Translations under genes and position numbers: made by a program
The notes under the pieces: model-generated
Database searches by the model: none
What the model was told of the DNA's origin: nothing
What the model saw: the letters and a program-made list of their open reading frames with translations, nothing else
Shown here: positions 9,407 to 17,976 of the stretch, piece by piece
How the letters are laid out: each line of letters starts with the position of its first letter
Numbering within the stretch: the stretch's first letter is position 1
DNA from: Thermococcaceae archaeon
Lineage (GTDB): Archaea > Methanobacteriota_B > Thermococci > Thermococcales > Thermococcaceae
Reading direction: 5' to 3'
Assembly: GCA_030156945.1 (NCBI GenBank)
Contig: JASGLT010000003.1
Location: forward strand, 1 to 64,000
Length of the DNA: 64,000 bases

Positions 9407-10270
9407 TTAATTGTGATAGCGTCTTAGTAGCTCCCGTTTTAGTCGTTGTTCACGTTTTTGCTGTTTGTGCTTTTGAGCGTTTAGGTAGAGGTAGTGGCGG
9501 AATAACACGACATATATGAAAGCAAATAATAGAACAACTAAAGAACCATGAATTGTCGCCTGCTCTAAACTTTGGTAGAGTTTACTTAATGTCCAAGCCC
9601 AATATACTAACAAAGTTGCTACCATGAATCCGGAGACTACACTACTAATAACACTAAGGGGGCGTGACTTAGTTTTAGCAACCCACCAAAACAGAACTAA
9701 CATTAGTCCACTGGAAGCAGGAGGTAACATGGAAATCAATGAATCCAACCAATCAGGTTCTATAACCTTCATCCCGACTAATACAAGAACAAAAATTATG
9801 CCGCCGATTGCTGAATATTTGCGTTGCTTGGTAAACGGCAAGTTGGGCAAATTAATTGGTTGATCTGGTCCAATATTAAGAAAACGCCACAACAGAAGCA
9901 TGATAATCCCAAAGGTAAGATACACACCCGAGATTACGATAGTATTAACAACTATTCCAGAAAATAGTGTTATAATCAAAGTCTGGAACATTAATGTCAA
10001 GCTCACGTCTCTAGCAGTCTTAAGAACTACATGGTCATTAATCAAAAACCACATGGCGAATAGGAATATCATTGAAAGAGAAACGTATGCGGGGAGGATG
10101 CTATACACAAACAGGGACTTTTCTGGACTTGAATTATTTGAGTCAATTATCACCGAAGCAAACAATAGGAGAATCGAACCTACAGTAGCAACTAAAGAGC
10201 TTATATTGTCAGAAGGTTCCCTCTTCCATCGTTTTATTGTTTGTGTTATTTGTTCGTAGATTCCCTTCAT
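9407..10270 (-). CDS. Unrecognised polytopic membrane protein in AT-rich island
   Basis: A 287-residue protein with a basic N-terminus, about eight hydrophobic segments (for example LVATVGSILLLFASVII, SLMFQTLIITLFSGIVV-type stretches, GIIFVLVLVGMKVI, VVLLFAFIYVVLFRHYL) and a strongly basic tail (KHKQQKREQRLKREL). I do not recognise a family. The DNA is clearly richer in A and T than the flanking genes and lacks the usual AGG-rich codons, which suggests transfer. The ATG at 10270 is chosen over an upstream TTG. It is divergent from the rhomboid gene with only 60 bases between starts, so they may share control. Confidence 0.6.
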   Translation of the reverse strand: MKGIYEQITQTIKRWKREPSDNISSLVATVGSILLLFASVIIDSNNSSPEKSLFVYSILPAYVSLSMIFLFAMWFLINDHVVLKTARDVSLTLMFQTLIITLFSGIVVNTIVISGVYLTFGIIMLLLWRFLNIGPDQPINLPNLPFTKQRKYSAIGGIIFVLVLVGMKVIEPDWLDSLISMLPPASSGLMLVLFWWVAKTKSRPLSVISSVVSGFMVATLLVYWAWTLSKLYQSLEQATIHGSLVVLLFAFIYVVLFRHYLYLNAQKHKQQKREQRLKRELLRRYHN

Positions 10271-10330
10271 AGCAACCAAGCAATTAAACCCACAAAGACT
10301 CTTAAAACCTTTTGCAGTCTAAATGTAAAT

Positions 10331-11164
10331 ATGAACACCACAAAAGAAAGAGTTCTCTTTGCCTCGGTGTGTGTAGGGACAGCTTCCGTACTCTTACTAC
10401 TTTATCTCGCACCTGCATCGATTAAGGAGCAGCTCGTAATGAACTATCAAGAATTCTCGTTTTCAAATCCTCACGACTGGATCAGGCTTTATACCCTCCA
10501 CTTTGTCCACATGGAGTTTTGGCATCTAGCTGGCAACCTGCTCACGTTTATCTTGCTATTCCCCATTTTGTACTTTCTCTCGGAAGTTGGAAGGAGTACA
10601 GATGCTTTTAAACGCTTCACAGTCTTCCTGTTTCTTGTTATCCCACCGATAATTGGTATTCTTGATCTACTGGTCATGAGGCGGTACAACCTAAGATACG
10701 GTATGGGGTTTTCTGGGATAGACTCAGCTCTGCTTGGCGCACTTCCGTATTTTTCTTCCCTTGCGCTTCAAGAAAGGTTTAGACTCAAAGTTTCCCCTAC
10801 AATGTTCTCACATGCATTTACATTGCTCTTAGGTGGCCTGATAGCCCTCATATATTCCATCATTTGGCCAACAGTCCTCCTGATTATAGGAGGAGGGCTA
10901 TTTCTCATTTATTTGATTTCTCAAGCTCTTAGGGACTCAAATGTCCAAGATCCCCACCAGAAAAAAGCTGTCTGGAACTTTGTTTTGGCAATAATTATAC
11001 TAATGGCCAGTGGGATTGTTGGACTATTCCCTTCGGTTATTGTCTGGAGGTCTGGGCTTGTAAATATCTTTGTCCATTATGTAGGCCTTGCGAGTACTTT
11101 ATACGGCTTCCCAATATTGGAAGAGATTCTTAGAAACAAGAGAAAACGCAGAACTACTAACTAA
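10331..11164 (+). CDS. Rhomboid-family intramembrane serine protease
   Basis: Rhomboids cut membrane proteins within the bilayer by a Ser-His dyad. The 277-residue product has H65 and N69 in HLAGN (oxyanion side), Ser128 in GMGFSGIDSALLG and His249 in FVHYVGLASTLYG, in the correct order and spacing with about seven membrane segments. The helix between about 100 and 120 and the 140-160 loop are divergent from typical archaeal rhomboids. It lies in the AT-rich island, divergent from the unknown membrane protein. The ATG at 10331 starts just before the first membrane helix; an upstream extension would lie in the promoter region. It overlaps bud32 tail to tail by 8 bases. Confidence 0.82.
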   Translation: MNTTKERVLFASVCVGTASVLLLLYLAPASIKEQLVMNYQEFSFSNPHDWIRLYTLHFVHMEFWHLAGNLLTFILLFPILYFLSEVGRSTDAFKRFTVFLFLVIPPIIGILDLLVMRRYNLRYGMGFSGIDSALLGALPYFSSLALQERFRLKVSPTMFSHAFTLLLGGLIALIYSIIWPTVLLIIGGGLFLIYLISQALRDSNVQDPHQKKAVWNFVLAIIILMASGIVGLFPSVIVWRSGLVNIFVHYVGLASTLYGFPILEEILRNKRKRRTTN

Positions 11165-11822
11165 GCCAGCTCCTCTCCCTGTACCTGCCCCTGCTCTCTA
11201 TCTCCTTCATCTTCTCCTCGACTTCTTTCCTCGCTTCTTCGCCGAGAACTTCAGCATAGCCTTCAAGGACGGCTTCGAAGCCCCTCTCAAACCAGGTGTA
11301 GTGGGTGCTCTCCATCGCCCTCCTGAGGAGGTGCAGGTCAACGCCCCTTGCTTCAAGCGTCGAGTCGAAGTCGGCCAAGCCAAAGTCTATCAGGTAGACC
11401 TTGCCGCCCCTGAATATCATGTTTGAAGTCGTTAAATCACCGTGGACTATTCCAGCCTTGTGTAGCTTTCCAATCTGTCTCCCGACCTCGCGGCACAGCT
11501 CAAGCCTCTCTTCCATCGGGACGCTCTCAAGGAGCTCCTTGAGCCTCTGTCCTTCTATGTACTCCATCACGAGCTTCATGTCCCTCAGGTCAACCTCGTA
11601 AACGTAGGGACAGTTCACGCCGAACTCCTTCGCCCTGTGGAGAATTCTCGCTTCCCTTACGGTTCTCTCCTTCCTCAGCTTCACGTCTATCTCCTTAATC
11701 CTATACCTCTTCGGAATCCTGTGCTTTACGATGACCCTTTCTTTGAGCAGGGGGACACCGAAGACTTCCTCAAAGTCCGCCTCGTATATCTTCGCCTCGG
11801 CTCCCTGGGCTATTAGCTTCAC
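11157..11822 (-). CDS. bud32: KEOPS kinase/ATPase Bud32
   Basis: Bud32 is the small kinase-fold ATPase of the KEOPS complex, which makes t6A37 in tRNAs reading ANN codons. The 221-residue product has KLIAQGAEAKIYEA (glycine loop), IVKHRIPKRYR (lysine), the catalytic loop IVHGDLTTSNMI and metal site VYLIDFGLAD, with no activation loop, as in the Bud32/piD261 family. GTG at 11822 is chosen because GGGGTGAT precedes it. It follows a small gene by 4 bases in one operon. The separate (not Kae1-fused) form is typical for Thermococcales. Confidence 0.95.
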   Translation of the reverse strand: MKLIAQGAEAKIYEADFEEVFGVPLLKERVIVKHRIPKRYRIKEIDVKLRKERTVREARILHRAKEFGVNCPYVYEVDLRDMKLVMEYIEGQRLKELLESVPMEERLELCREVGRQIGKLHKAGIVHGDLTTSNMIFRGGKVYLIDFGLADFDSTLEARGVDLHLLRRAMESTHYTWFERGFEAVLEGYAEVLGEEARKEVEEKMKEIESRGRYRERSWLS

Positions 11823-11826
11823 CTTA

Positions 11827-12144
11827 TCACCCCTCAATCCCAATGTCCCTCATCAGCCTATCGTACTCCTTAACGAAGACTCTTATCTCGGCAACGTTTT
11901 CAATTTTGACCACGAGACTGCCACTCCCATCTCCAACCACAAGGACGGCCTTATCAACGTTACCCTCTTTAATAAGCCTGCGCGCGTACTCCAGCCGTTC
12001 TTTGGGAGACTCGATCATGTCATCCAGAAGAGAGGCAAGATTCTCCACCTCAACCTCATTTACGCCGTAGCTTTCAATTACCCCAAACACCTGCCTCACT
12101 TTATCAGGAGAGAGCTCATAGACTCGAGGCCTCACGGTTTTCAC
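11827..12144 (-). CDS. Small conserved-looking protein upstream of bud32
   Basis: A 105-residue protein that I do not recognise. It is mostly helical at first (SPDKVRQVFGVIESYG, LDDMIESPKERLEYARRL) and ends with beta-like DKAVLVVGDGSGSLVVKI. It lacks membrane segments and cysteines. The gene ends 4 bases before bud32, so the two are almost surely cotranscribed. A role connected to KEOPS or tRNA modification is only a guess from the position. Confidence 0.65.
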   Translation of the reverse strand: MKTVRPRVYELSPDKVRQVFGVIESYGVNEVEVENLASLLDDMIESPKERLEYARRLIKEGNVDKAVLVVGDGSGSLVVKIENVAEIRVFVKEYDRLMRDIGIEG

Positions 12145-12243
12145 CCCATGTTAATGGGCCTTCAACGTTTTAGTTCTTTCCTCTGCTTTTTGGAATTTAT
12201 TTGTCATTCATCCAATTTTAGTCAATTTTTATGAAACTTTTGA

Positions 12244-12262
12244 CCCAAAAGCTTTTATAGAG
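12244..12262 (+). promoter_or_regulatory. Thermosome promoter
   Basis: CCAAAAGCTTTTATAG gives a purine-rich BRE and a TATA box about 55 bases before the thermosome ATG. This predicts a transcript start near 12283 and a leader of about 30 bases ending in the strong GGAGG ribosome site (about 12299-12303). The gene is expected to be highly expressed and heat-responsive in this order; I cannot identify a specific heat-shock operator. Confidence 0.55.
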
Positions 12263-12313
12263 CACTGACGAAGCGTTTCTGCAAAAAGCAATTCGATAGG
12301 AGGAATGTTAAAA

Positions 12314-13960
12314 ATGGCACAGCTTAGTGGACAGCCGGTTGTTATTCTGCCCGAGGGGACCCAGAGGTACGTCGGAAGGGACGCCCAGAGGCTCAATATT
12401 CTCGCTGCAAGGATAATAGCTGAGACGGTTAGAACCACCCTCGGCCCGAAGGGAATGGACAAGATGCTCGTCGACAGCCTCGGCGACATCGTGGTTACGA
12501 ACGACGGTGCAACCATTCTCGACAAGATCGACCTCCAGCACCCCGCTGCCAAGATGATGGTTGAGGTCGCCAAGACCCAGGACAAGGAGGCTGGTGACGG
12601 TACTACTACTGCCGTCGTCATCGCTGGTGAGCTCCTCAGGAAGGCTGAGGAGCTCCTCGACCAGAACATTCACCCGAGCATAATCATCAAGGGTTACGCT
12701 CTGGCAGCTGAGAAAGCCCAGGAAATACTCGAGGAGATTGCGATAAAGGTGAACCCGGACGACGAGGAGACTCTCCTCAGAATAGCCATGACATCAATAA
12801 CAGGAAAGAACGCCGAGAGCCACAAGGAGCTCCTCGCAAAGCTCGCCGTTGATGCAGTCAAGCAGGTTGCCGAGAAGAAGGACGGAAAGTACGTCGTTGA
12901 CCTCGACAACATCAAGTTCGAGAAGAAGGCCGGTGAGGGCGTCGAGGAGAGCGAGCTCGTCCGCGGCGTCGTCATAGACAAGGAGGTCGTCCACCCGAGG
13001 ATGCCCAAGAGGGTCGAGGGGGCTAAGATTGCCCTCATCAACGAGGCCCTCGAGGTCAAGAAGACCGAAACCGATGCGAAGATCAACATAACCAGCCCGG
13101 ACCAGCTCATGAGTTTCCTTGAACAGGAGGAAAAGATGCTCAAGGACATGGTTGACCATATCGCCCAGACAGGTGCAAACGTCGTCTTCGTCCAGAAGGG
13201 TATTGACGACCTTGCCCAGCACTACTTGGCCAAGTACGGCATAATGGCTGTCAGGAGGGTCAAGAAGAGCGATATGGAGAAGCTCGCCAAGGCCACCGGT
13301 GCTAAGATCGTCACCAACGTGAAGGACCTCACCCCAGAAGACCTCGGCTACGCAGAGATCGTTGAGGAGAGGAAGCTCGCGGGTGAGAACATGATCTTTG
13401 TCGAGGGCTGCAAGAACCCGAAGGCGGTAACAATCCTCATCCGCGGTGGAACCGAGCACGTCATTGACGAGGTCGAGAGGGCCCTCGAGGACGCCGTCAA
13501 GGTCGTCAAGGACGTCATGGAGGACGGTGCCGTTCTCCCCGCTGGCGGCGCTCCTGAAATCGAGCTCGCCATCAGGCTCGATGAGTACGCCAAGCAGGTC
13601 GGCGGCAAGGAGGCCCTCGCCATAGAGAACTTCGCGGAGGCTCTCAAGATAATCCCGAAGACCCTTGCTGAGAACGCAGGCCTTGACACCGTCGAGATGC
13701 TCGTCAAGGTCATCAGCGAGCACAAGAACAGGGGTCTCGGCATCGGTATAGACGTCTTCGAGGGCAAGCCTGCCGACATGCTTGAGAAGGGCATCATCGA
13801 GCCGCTCCGCGTCAAGAAGCAGGCCATCAAGAGCGCGAGCGAAGCAGCTATAATGATCCTCAGGATCGACGACGTCATAGCTGCGAAGGTCAGCAAGCCC
13901 GAAGGCGGCCAGGGCGGCGGAATGCCCGGCGGAATGGGCGGAATGGACATGGGCATGTGA
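12314..13960 (+). CDS. Thermosome (group II chaperonin) subunit
   Basis: An ATP-driven protein-folding ring subunit of the cytosol. The 548-residue protein has the ATP-site motifs [15 protein letters not shown] and [18 protein letters not shown], and the late [10 protein letters not shown] and equatorial GIDVFEG. The tail is [14 protein letters not shown], the methionine-glycine repeat of one chaperonin subunit class in Thermococcus. ATG at 12314 is preferred over 12305 because the GGAGG site is too close to the latter. Codon use is highly biased, as in strongly expressed genes. No partner chaperonin subunit is in this window. Confidence 0.97.
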   Translation: MAQLSGQPVVILPEGTQRYVGRDAQRLNILAARIIAETVRTTLGPKGMDKMLVDSLGDIVVTNDGATILDKIDLQHPAAKMMVEVAKTQDKEAGDGTTTAVVIAGELLRKAEELLDQNIHPSIIIKGYALAAEKAQEILEEIAIKVNPDDEETLLRIAMTSITGKNAESHKELLAKLAVDAVKQVAEKKDGKYVVDLDNIKFEKKAGEGVEESELVRGVVIDKEVVHPRMPKRVEGAKIALINEALEVKKTETDAKINITSPDQLMSFLEQEEKMLKDMVDHIAQTGANVVFVQKGIDDLAQHYLAKYGIMAVRRVKKSDMEKLAKATGAKIVTNVKDLTPEDLGYAEIVEERKLAGENMIFVEGCKNPKAVTILIRGGTEHVIDEVERALEDAVKVVKDVMEDGAVLPAGGAPEIELAIRLDEYAKQVGGKEALAIENFAEALKIIPKTLAENAGLDTVEMLVKVISEHKNRGLGIGIDVFEGKPADMLEKGIIEPLRVKKQAIKSASEAAIMILRIDDVIAAKVSKPEGGQGGGMPGGMGGMDMGM

Positions 13961-14030
13961 TGCCCCTTTACTTCCCTTTTCTCCAGCGATTTTTATAAAC
14001 TCCCTCCCCATAATTCTACCTGGTGGTTGA

Positions 14031-14555
14031 ATGTACGAGATTAAGAAAAGCCGCTCCGGATACATCTTTGACCTCCCAAGGGAGAGAATAGCGTTCCTTT
14101 TCCTTCAGGATGGCACCTACCTCATGTATCATGACGAAAAGACCCTGTGCTACTCCATGAAGCCAGTCCAAGTTAGCAGGGAGGAGATAGAGAACTTTGA
14201 GAGGAGTGGTAATCTTCCAGAGATCATAAATGCCATCAAAGCCGGGAATTATCCGGATTCATGCATTGTAAAGAAACTCCCTCCCATCGACAAAGATCTC
14301 GCTCCCCTGAGGCCGGAAAGGAAGTGCGTCGTTATCTTCACTGGGTTTCAGGACACGGTTATAGACTACGTGCAGTGTGGCGGGGAGACACTCGCCGTTG
14401 CGAGACTCATCGACGAGCCCGAGAAAGTCTGCAGATTCTCTGGCAGAGGCAACTACAAGGTAGCCGCCGTAAGACTCAAGCGCGGCGAGAGCTGTCTTAC
14501 CAGAGAAGAGTTTCTCGCGAAGGTATCCGAGTGCCAGAGCAAACTCTTGGGGTGA
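14031..14555 (+). CDS. Unrecognised soluble protein, cysteine-containing
   Basis: A 174-residue protein that I do not recognise. It starts MYEIKKSRSGYIFDLP, seems alpha/beta and soluble, and carries about six cysteines spread along its length (including LCYSM, DSCIVK, KCVVIF, YVQCGG, ESCL). These do not form a CxxC motif. TTTTATAAAC about 13990 is its likely TATA box, and GGTGG is its ribosome site. It sits alone between the thermosome and HtpX genes. The co-location with chaperonin and quality-control protease may hint at a stress role, but nothing in the sequence proves it. Confidence 0.6.
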   Translation: MYEIKKSRSGYIFDLPRERIAFLFLQDGTYLMYHDEKTLCYSMKPVQVSREEIENFERSGNLPEIINAIKAGNYPDSCIVKKLPPIDKDLAPLRPERKCVVIFTGFQDTVIDYVQCGGETLAVARLIDEPEKVCRFSGRGNYKVAAVRLKRGESCLTREEFLAKVSECQSKLLG

Positions 14556-14608
14556 GACCGAAAGATTTTAGTACCCCCATGTTATTTTAATGGAAGGAGG
14601 TGTGAAAG

Positions 14609-15487
14609 ATGGGACTGGTAATGTGGCTGAGAACCGGATTGCTCATGGCAATCCTCACCGGACTGCTCATGGGGATAGGCTACCTCTTCGGCGGGCCAAA
14701 CGTGGCTTTCCTGATGTTCCTGTTCTCAATGTTCTTCAATTTCATCACCTACTGGTACAGCGACAAGCTCGTCCTTGCATGGTACCGCGCGAGGGTTGTT
14801 GACGAATACGAAGCTCCAGAGCTCTACGCTATAGTAAGAGACTTGGCCGAGAGGGCAGGCCTTCCGACGCCCAGAGTCGCAATAATCCCGAGCGAAACTC
14901 CCAACGCCTTTGCAACCGGAAGGGACCCGAAGCACGCCGTAGTGGCCGTAACCCAGGGGCTCCTCAGGATACTCAACAGGGACGAGCTTGAGGGAGTCAT
15001 AGGTCACGAGCTGACCCACATAAAGAACAGGGACATCCTCATAGGAACTGTGGCAGCTGCGATGGCCGGCGCGATAATGCAGCTCGCCTACTGGGCCCGC
15101 TGGATAGCGATATTCGGAGGCTTCGGAAGGGATAGGGACGATAGCGGGGACATTATTGGGGCCATACTCGTGGCGGTCTTGGCCCCAATAGCGGCAATGC
15201 TCATCCAGGCCGCTATAAGCCGCTCAAGAGAGTTCCTTGCGGATGAAGGTGGAGCGAAGATAAGCGGCAAGCCGCACGCACTGGCGAGCGCGCTGATGAA
15301 GATAGAGCAGGCCGTTCGCTACAGACCAATGAAGGAAGGCAACCCAGCAACTGCCCACATGTTCATCGTGAACCCATTCAGGGGCATGAGCATAGCAAAC
15401 CTATTCGCCAGCCACCCGCCGACCGAGGCGAGAATAGAGAGGCTCAGGAAGATAGCGGAGGAGATGGGCTACGCACCCACCTTCTGA
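14609..15487 (+). CDS. htpX: HtpX-like membrane zinc metalloprotease
   Basis: A membrane-bound M48-family protease that degrades damaged membrane proteins. The 292-residue protein has two N-terminal membrane helices (about 5-55), the zinc-binding HELTH in [13 protein letters not shown] near residue 133, further helices at about 150-200, and the third zinc ligand glutamate in [12 protein letters not shown]. It ends with [16 protein letters not shown], the conserved HPPTEKRI-type motif. The length matches the family. A good AGGTG ribosome site stands just before the ATG. Confidence 0.95.
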   Translation: MGLVMWLRTGLLMAILTGLLMGIGYLFGGPNVAFLMFLFSMFFNFITYWYSDKLVLAWYRARVVDEYEAPELYAIVRDLAERAGLPTPRVAIIPSETPNAFATGRDPKHAVVAVTQGLLRILNRDELEGVIGHELTHIKNRDILIGTVAAAMAGAIMQLAYWARWIAIFGGFGRDRDDSGDIIGAILVAVLAPIAAMLIQAAISRSREFLADEGGAKISGKPHALASALMKIEQAVRYRPMKEGNPATAHMFIVNPFRGMSIANLFASHPPTEARIERLRKIAEEMGYAPTF

Positions 15488-15561
15488 ATTTTCTTCTTTC
15501 CGTGAGGGGTTTGGTCCCAAAATCCTAATAACGAAGATACGCAAAATATTAACGATGCCCC

Positions 15562-16221
15562 ATGAAGCGGATAAAGTTCAGGTTTCTCAATTCTTCGGAT
15601 GTGTTCTCGGACTTTAAATGGTTTATAGAGGCGATTGAGTGGGCATACGGGGACACGCACTTCATGGTCGGTGACGAAATCATAAAGCTCGTGGAATTGA
15701 AGTTCAAAGAAAAAGTTAACCCTCAAGATGTCGTAAATCGAATGAGGAACCTTCCCTATGTAGAGGACGTCAAGCTGATACCCCTAAAAAACGGCCATTA
15801 CTACCTGTACACACGTGCAAAGCTCCCAAGACACCCTAACGCAGAAGAAGCCTTTGACATACTTGAGCTCCAGAAAAGAGGCTTTTTAATATTTGAGAAG
15901 GGCACGATGACTCGCGAGGAGAGCTTTCTTTACGTCGTGTGTGAGGAGAACCTGGTTCCTGAAGTCATATCGGCCATTAAGAGAATCTATAAAGCAGAGG
16001 TCGCCAGCATAGAAGATTACACGCCAAAGGAGGGCATATTCTCAAAGCTCACAGAAAAACAACTAAAAACCCTGCTGGTGGCCTACAAGAGCGGCTACTT
16101 TGATAATCCCAAGCGCGTGACGCTTAGGGACCTCTCCCAGATGCTCGGCCTGAGTCCGTCGACGGTGAAGGAGCACCTTAGGAAGGGTTTGAAGAAGGTT
16201 CTTGAAGGGGTCATTGAGTAA
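15562..16221 (+). CDS. HTH_10 (Bat-type) transcription regulator
   Basis: A 219-residue putative regulator. The C-terminus has a clear HTH_10 domain: LTEKQLKTLLVAYKSGYFD, then VTLRDLSQMLGLSPSTVKEHLRKG, the recognition helix of the bacterio-opsin activator type found across archaea. The first 150 residues resemble two ferredoxin-like/ACT-like sensing halves, but no ligand can be assigned. It has its own promoter region and lies alone. Its targets are unknown; the nearby ABC exporter is one possibility. Confidence 0.82.
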   Translation: MKRIKFRFLNSSDVFSDFKWFIEAIEWAYGDTHFMVGDEIIKLVELKFKEKVNPQDVVNRMRNLPYVEDVKLIPLKNGHYYLYTRAKLPRHPNAEEAFDILELQKRGFLIFEKGTMTREESFLYVVCEENLVPEVISAIKRIYKAEVASIEDYTPKEGIFSKLTEKQLKTLLVAYKSGYFDNPKRVTLRDLSQMLGLSPSTVKEHLRKGLKKVLEGVIE

Positions 16222-16241
16222 GGGGACTCTTGCCCGTTTAT

Positions 16242-16682
16242 TCAGTATTTCGATTTCAGAATTTCTCTATGGAACTCGACAGGTTTGAGTATCTTAACTT
16301 CGTGATTCCCGAGTTTTACGGCTTTTTCTTTATTTCTAAGGCTCAAGAGATCGTCATCCCAGGTAAGTATGTAACTTGCTCCTGCCGCGTAAGCTATCTC
16401 CAGCCACTTATTGTCGTCCGGATCCCTGCAGAGGTTAAAGCTAGTGGATGGAGAGACAATTTCGGAGCCCCTCAAGAAGTGGGCTAAAATACCTTCCCAG
16501 CCGGGCGAAATTTTGCCCTTTTCGGCTAAAAGCCCGATTTTCAGGGTAAGCTCGTCGAGGGCATCCTCGCTCGTGAAGTTAATGAGCCGCTCTCCATCCA
16601 GGGCCTTGATCAAGAGGGCGGATAAACCACTGGGCTTTATCATGGCCGCCAGCACGACGTTCGTGTCGAGGACGACTTTCAT
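16242..16682 (-). CDS. PIN-domain toxin (VapC-like, COG1569 type)
   Basis: A 146-residue PIN nuclease. KVVLDTNVVLAAMI gives the first aspartate, SEDALDELTLKI the acidic second site, and CRDPDDNKWLEIAYAAGASYILTWDDDLL the last ones, which is characteristic of the COG1569 branch. It overlaps the preceding antitoxin gene by 4 bases. It presumably cleaves RNA when free and is held by the ribbon-helix-helix partner. It is distinct in sequence from the PIN toxin at 1293-1754. Confidence 0.87.
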   Translation of the reverse strand: MKVVLDTNVVLAAMIKPSGLSALLIKALDGERLINFTSEDALDELTLKIGLLAEKGKISPGWEGILAHFLRGSEIVSPSTSFNLCRDPDDNKWLEIAYAAGASYILTWDDDLLSLRNKEKAVKLGNHEVKILKPVEFHREILKSKY

Positions 16683-17005
16683 CCCCTCGCACCCGTGGGC
16701 CTCTTGGTCTCATCATTTATCTCCCTGAGAGCCTTTAGGACTTCAGGCCCTTCTTCCTCGAACTCTCCCCGTTTAAGCTTCTCCCATGCCTCTTCTGCTT
16801 CCTCTTTGAACTCTTCCTCAGTGAACCTCTTTGCCCTTTCCCGTGCTTTCTCCATCATTATCTGGCCCAGTGCCATCGTGACGGCGAACTTTATGAAATC
16901 CGAGCGGCTTCTGAACTCTTTCTCCCTCACGAGCTCGTCAATCTTCTCGACGACGTATCCAGGGAGCCTCACGGAGATTGGATGATCCGCCCCGGTCTCC
17001 CCCAT
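16679..17005 (-). CDS. Ribbon-helix-helix antitoxin of the second PIN pair
   Basis: A 108-residue protein. The N-terminus HPISVRLPGYVVEKIDELV with SRSDFIKFAVTMAL is a ribbon-helix-helix DNA-binding domain. Residues 55-108 are a highly charged helix rich in Glu, Lys and Arg, suitable for binding the PIN toxin. ATG at 17005 is preferred: GGTGA lies five bases before it, whereas the ATG at 17011 overlaps that site. Its promoter shares the divergent region with the ABC exporter, and a perfect 16-base palindrome lies 59 bases upstream. Confidence 0.83.
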   Translation of the reverse strand: MGETGADHPISVRLPGYVVEKIDELVREKEFRSRSDFIKFAVTMALGQIMMEKARERAKRFTEEEFKEEAEEAWEKLKRGEFEEEGPEVLKALREINDETKRPTGARG

Positions 17006-17063
17006 TCTCATCACCAACTACAAATGGAATACAAAAGTATTTAAAAATTGTCCTCTCGCTTAT

Positions 17064-17079
17064 CCCGCACATGTGCGGG
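17064..17079. promoter_or_regulatory. Perfect 16-bp palindrome between divergent promoters
   Basis: CCCGCACATGTGCGGG is a perfect palindrome. It stands between the TATA-like TTTTTAAATAC (minus strand, about 17035-17046) of the antitoxin gene and AACTATAACTA (about 17083-17093) of the ABC exporter. It is a strong candidate operator for a dimeric regulator such as the ribbon-helix-helix antitoxin next to it. The GC-rich, isolated palindrome contrasts with its AT-rich surroundings. Confidence 0.5.
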
Positions 17080-17124
17080 GGTTAACTATAACTACCTTAA
17101 GCCCCCATTTAACCCGGTGAAAGC

Positions 17125-17976
17125 ATGCCCGTTATCGAGGTTAAAAACGTTAAGAAGTACTACGGGGACGTCAGAGGTGTTGAGAACCTGAGCTTCTCCG
17201 TGGAAAAGGGCGAAATCTACGGCTTTCTCGGGCCTAACGGGGCCGGAAAAACAACCACCGTCAAAATCCTCGTCAAGATAATCAGAGACTACGAGGGAAC
17301 GGTCAGGGTTCTCGGAAAAGACCTGCGCGAGTGGGGAAAGGACTACTACAACAGAATCGGCGTCTCCTTTGAGTTTCCAGCGGTTTACTCCCGCTTAACG
17401 GCCCTCGAAAACCTCGAGTTCTTCGCGAGCTTCTACAAGAAGCACCTCGACCCGATGGAAGTCCTCAAGATGGTCGGGCTTGACAAGGAAGCTGATCAGC
17501 TCGTTGCGGGCTTCTCCAAGGGCATGAGGAAGAAGCTCGACATCGCGAGGGCCCTTCTCCCCGACCCGGACATCCTCTTCCTCGACGAGCCGCTTGAGGG
17601 CCTCGACCCAGCGAGCGCGAGAAAGTTCAAAGACCTTTTCCTTGAGATGAGAGGAAATGGAAAGACGATTTTTCTAACCACGCACAACATGTACGTGGCC
17701 GATGAGCTGTGCGACAGGGTCGCCTTCATCGTCGACGGCTCCGTAAGGCTGGTGGACAACCCGGGCGAGCTCAAGGTCAAGATGGGTAAGAGGCTCGTGA
17801 AGGTCGAGTACGTGGCGAGCGGGAGCGTCAAGACCGCGGAGTTCCCGCTCGAGGGCATCGGCCGGAACGAGGAGTTCCTAAACATCCTGAGGAACCACGA
17901 GATAAGGAGGATCAACACTGAGGAGCCGACCCTGGAGGAGATATTCCTCAAGGTAACGGGGAGGCGGCTCGTATGA
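17125..17976 (+). CDS. ABC-2 exporter, ATP-binding subunit
   Basis: The ATPase of a three-gene exporter. The 283-residue protein has Walker A FLGPNGAGKTTTVK, a Q-loop region (the glutamine is replaced in GVSFEFPAVYSRLT), signature FSKGMRKKLDIARAL, Walker B DILFLDEPLEGLDPAS and the H-loop LTTHNM. The signature FSKGM and C-terminal extension are usual in drug/Na+-type exporters. It overlaps the first permease by 4 bases. Substrate is unknown; similar three-gene sets are annotated as fluoroquinolone-type exporters in bacteria, which does not prove the substrate here. Confidence 0.9.
   Translation: MPVIEVKNVKKYYGDVRGVENLSFSVEKGEIYGFLGPNGAGKTTTVKILVKIIRDYEGTVRVLGKDLREWGKDYYNRIGVSFEFPAVYSRLTALENLEFFASFYKKHLDPMEVLKMVGLDKEADQLVAGFSKGMRKKLDIARALLPDPDILFLDEPLEGLDPASARKFKDLFLEMRGNGKTIFLTTHNMYVADELCDRVAFIVDGSVRLVDNPGELKVKMGKRLVKVEYVASGSVKTAEFPLEGIGRNEEFLNILRNHEIRRINTEEPTLEEIFLKVTGRRLV

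Noticed and set aside
12794-14065. A 423-codon open frame on the minus strand opposite the thermosome gene
   Set aside because: It is the antisense shadow of a gene with strong codon bias; the thermosome frame has full family motifs and the antisense product resembles nothing.
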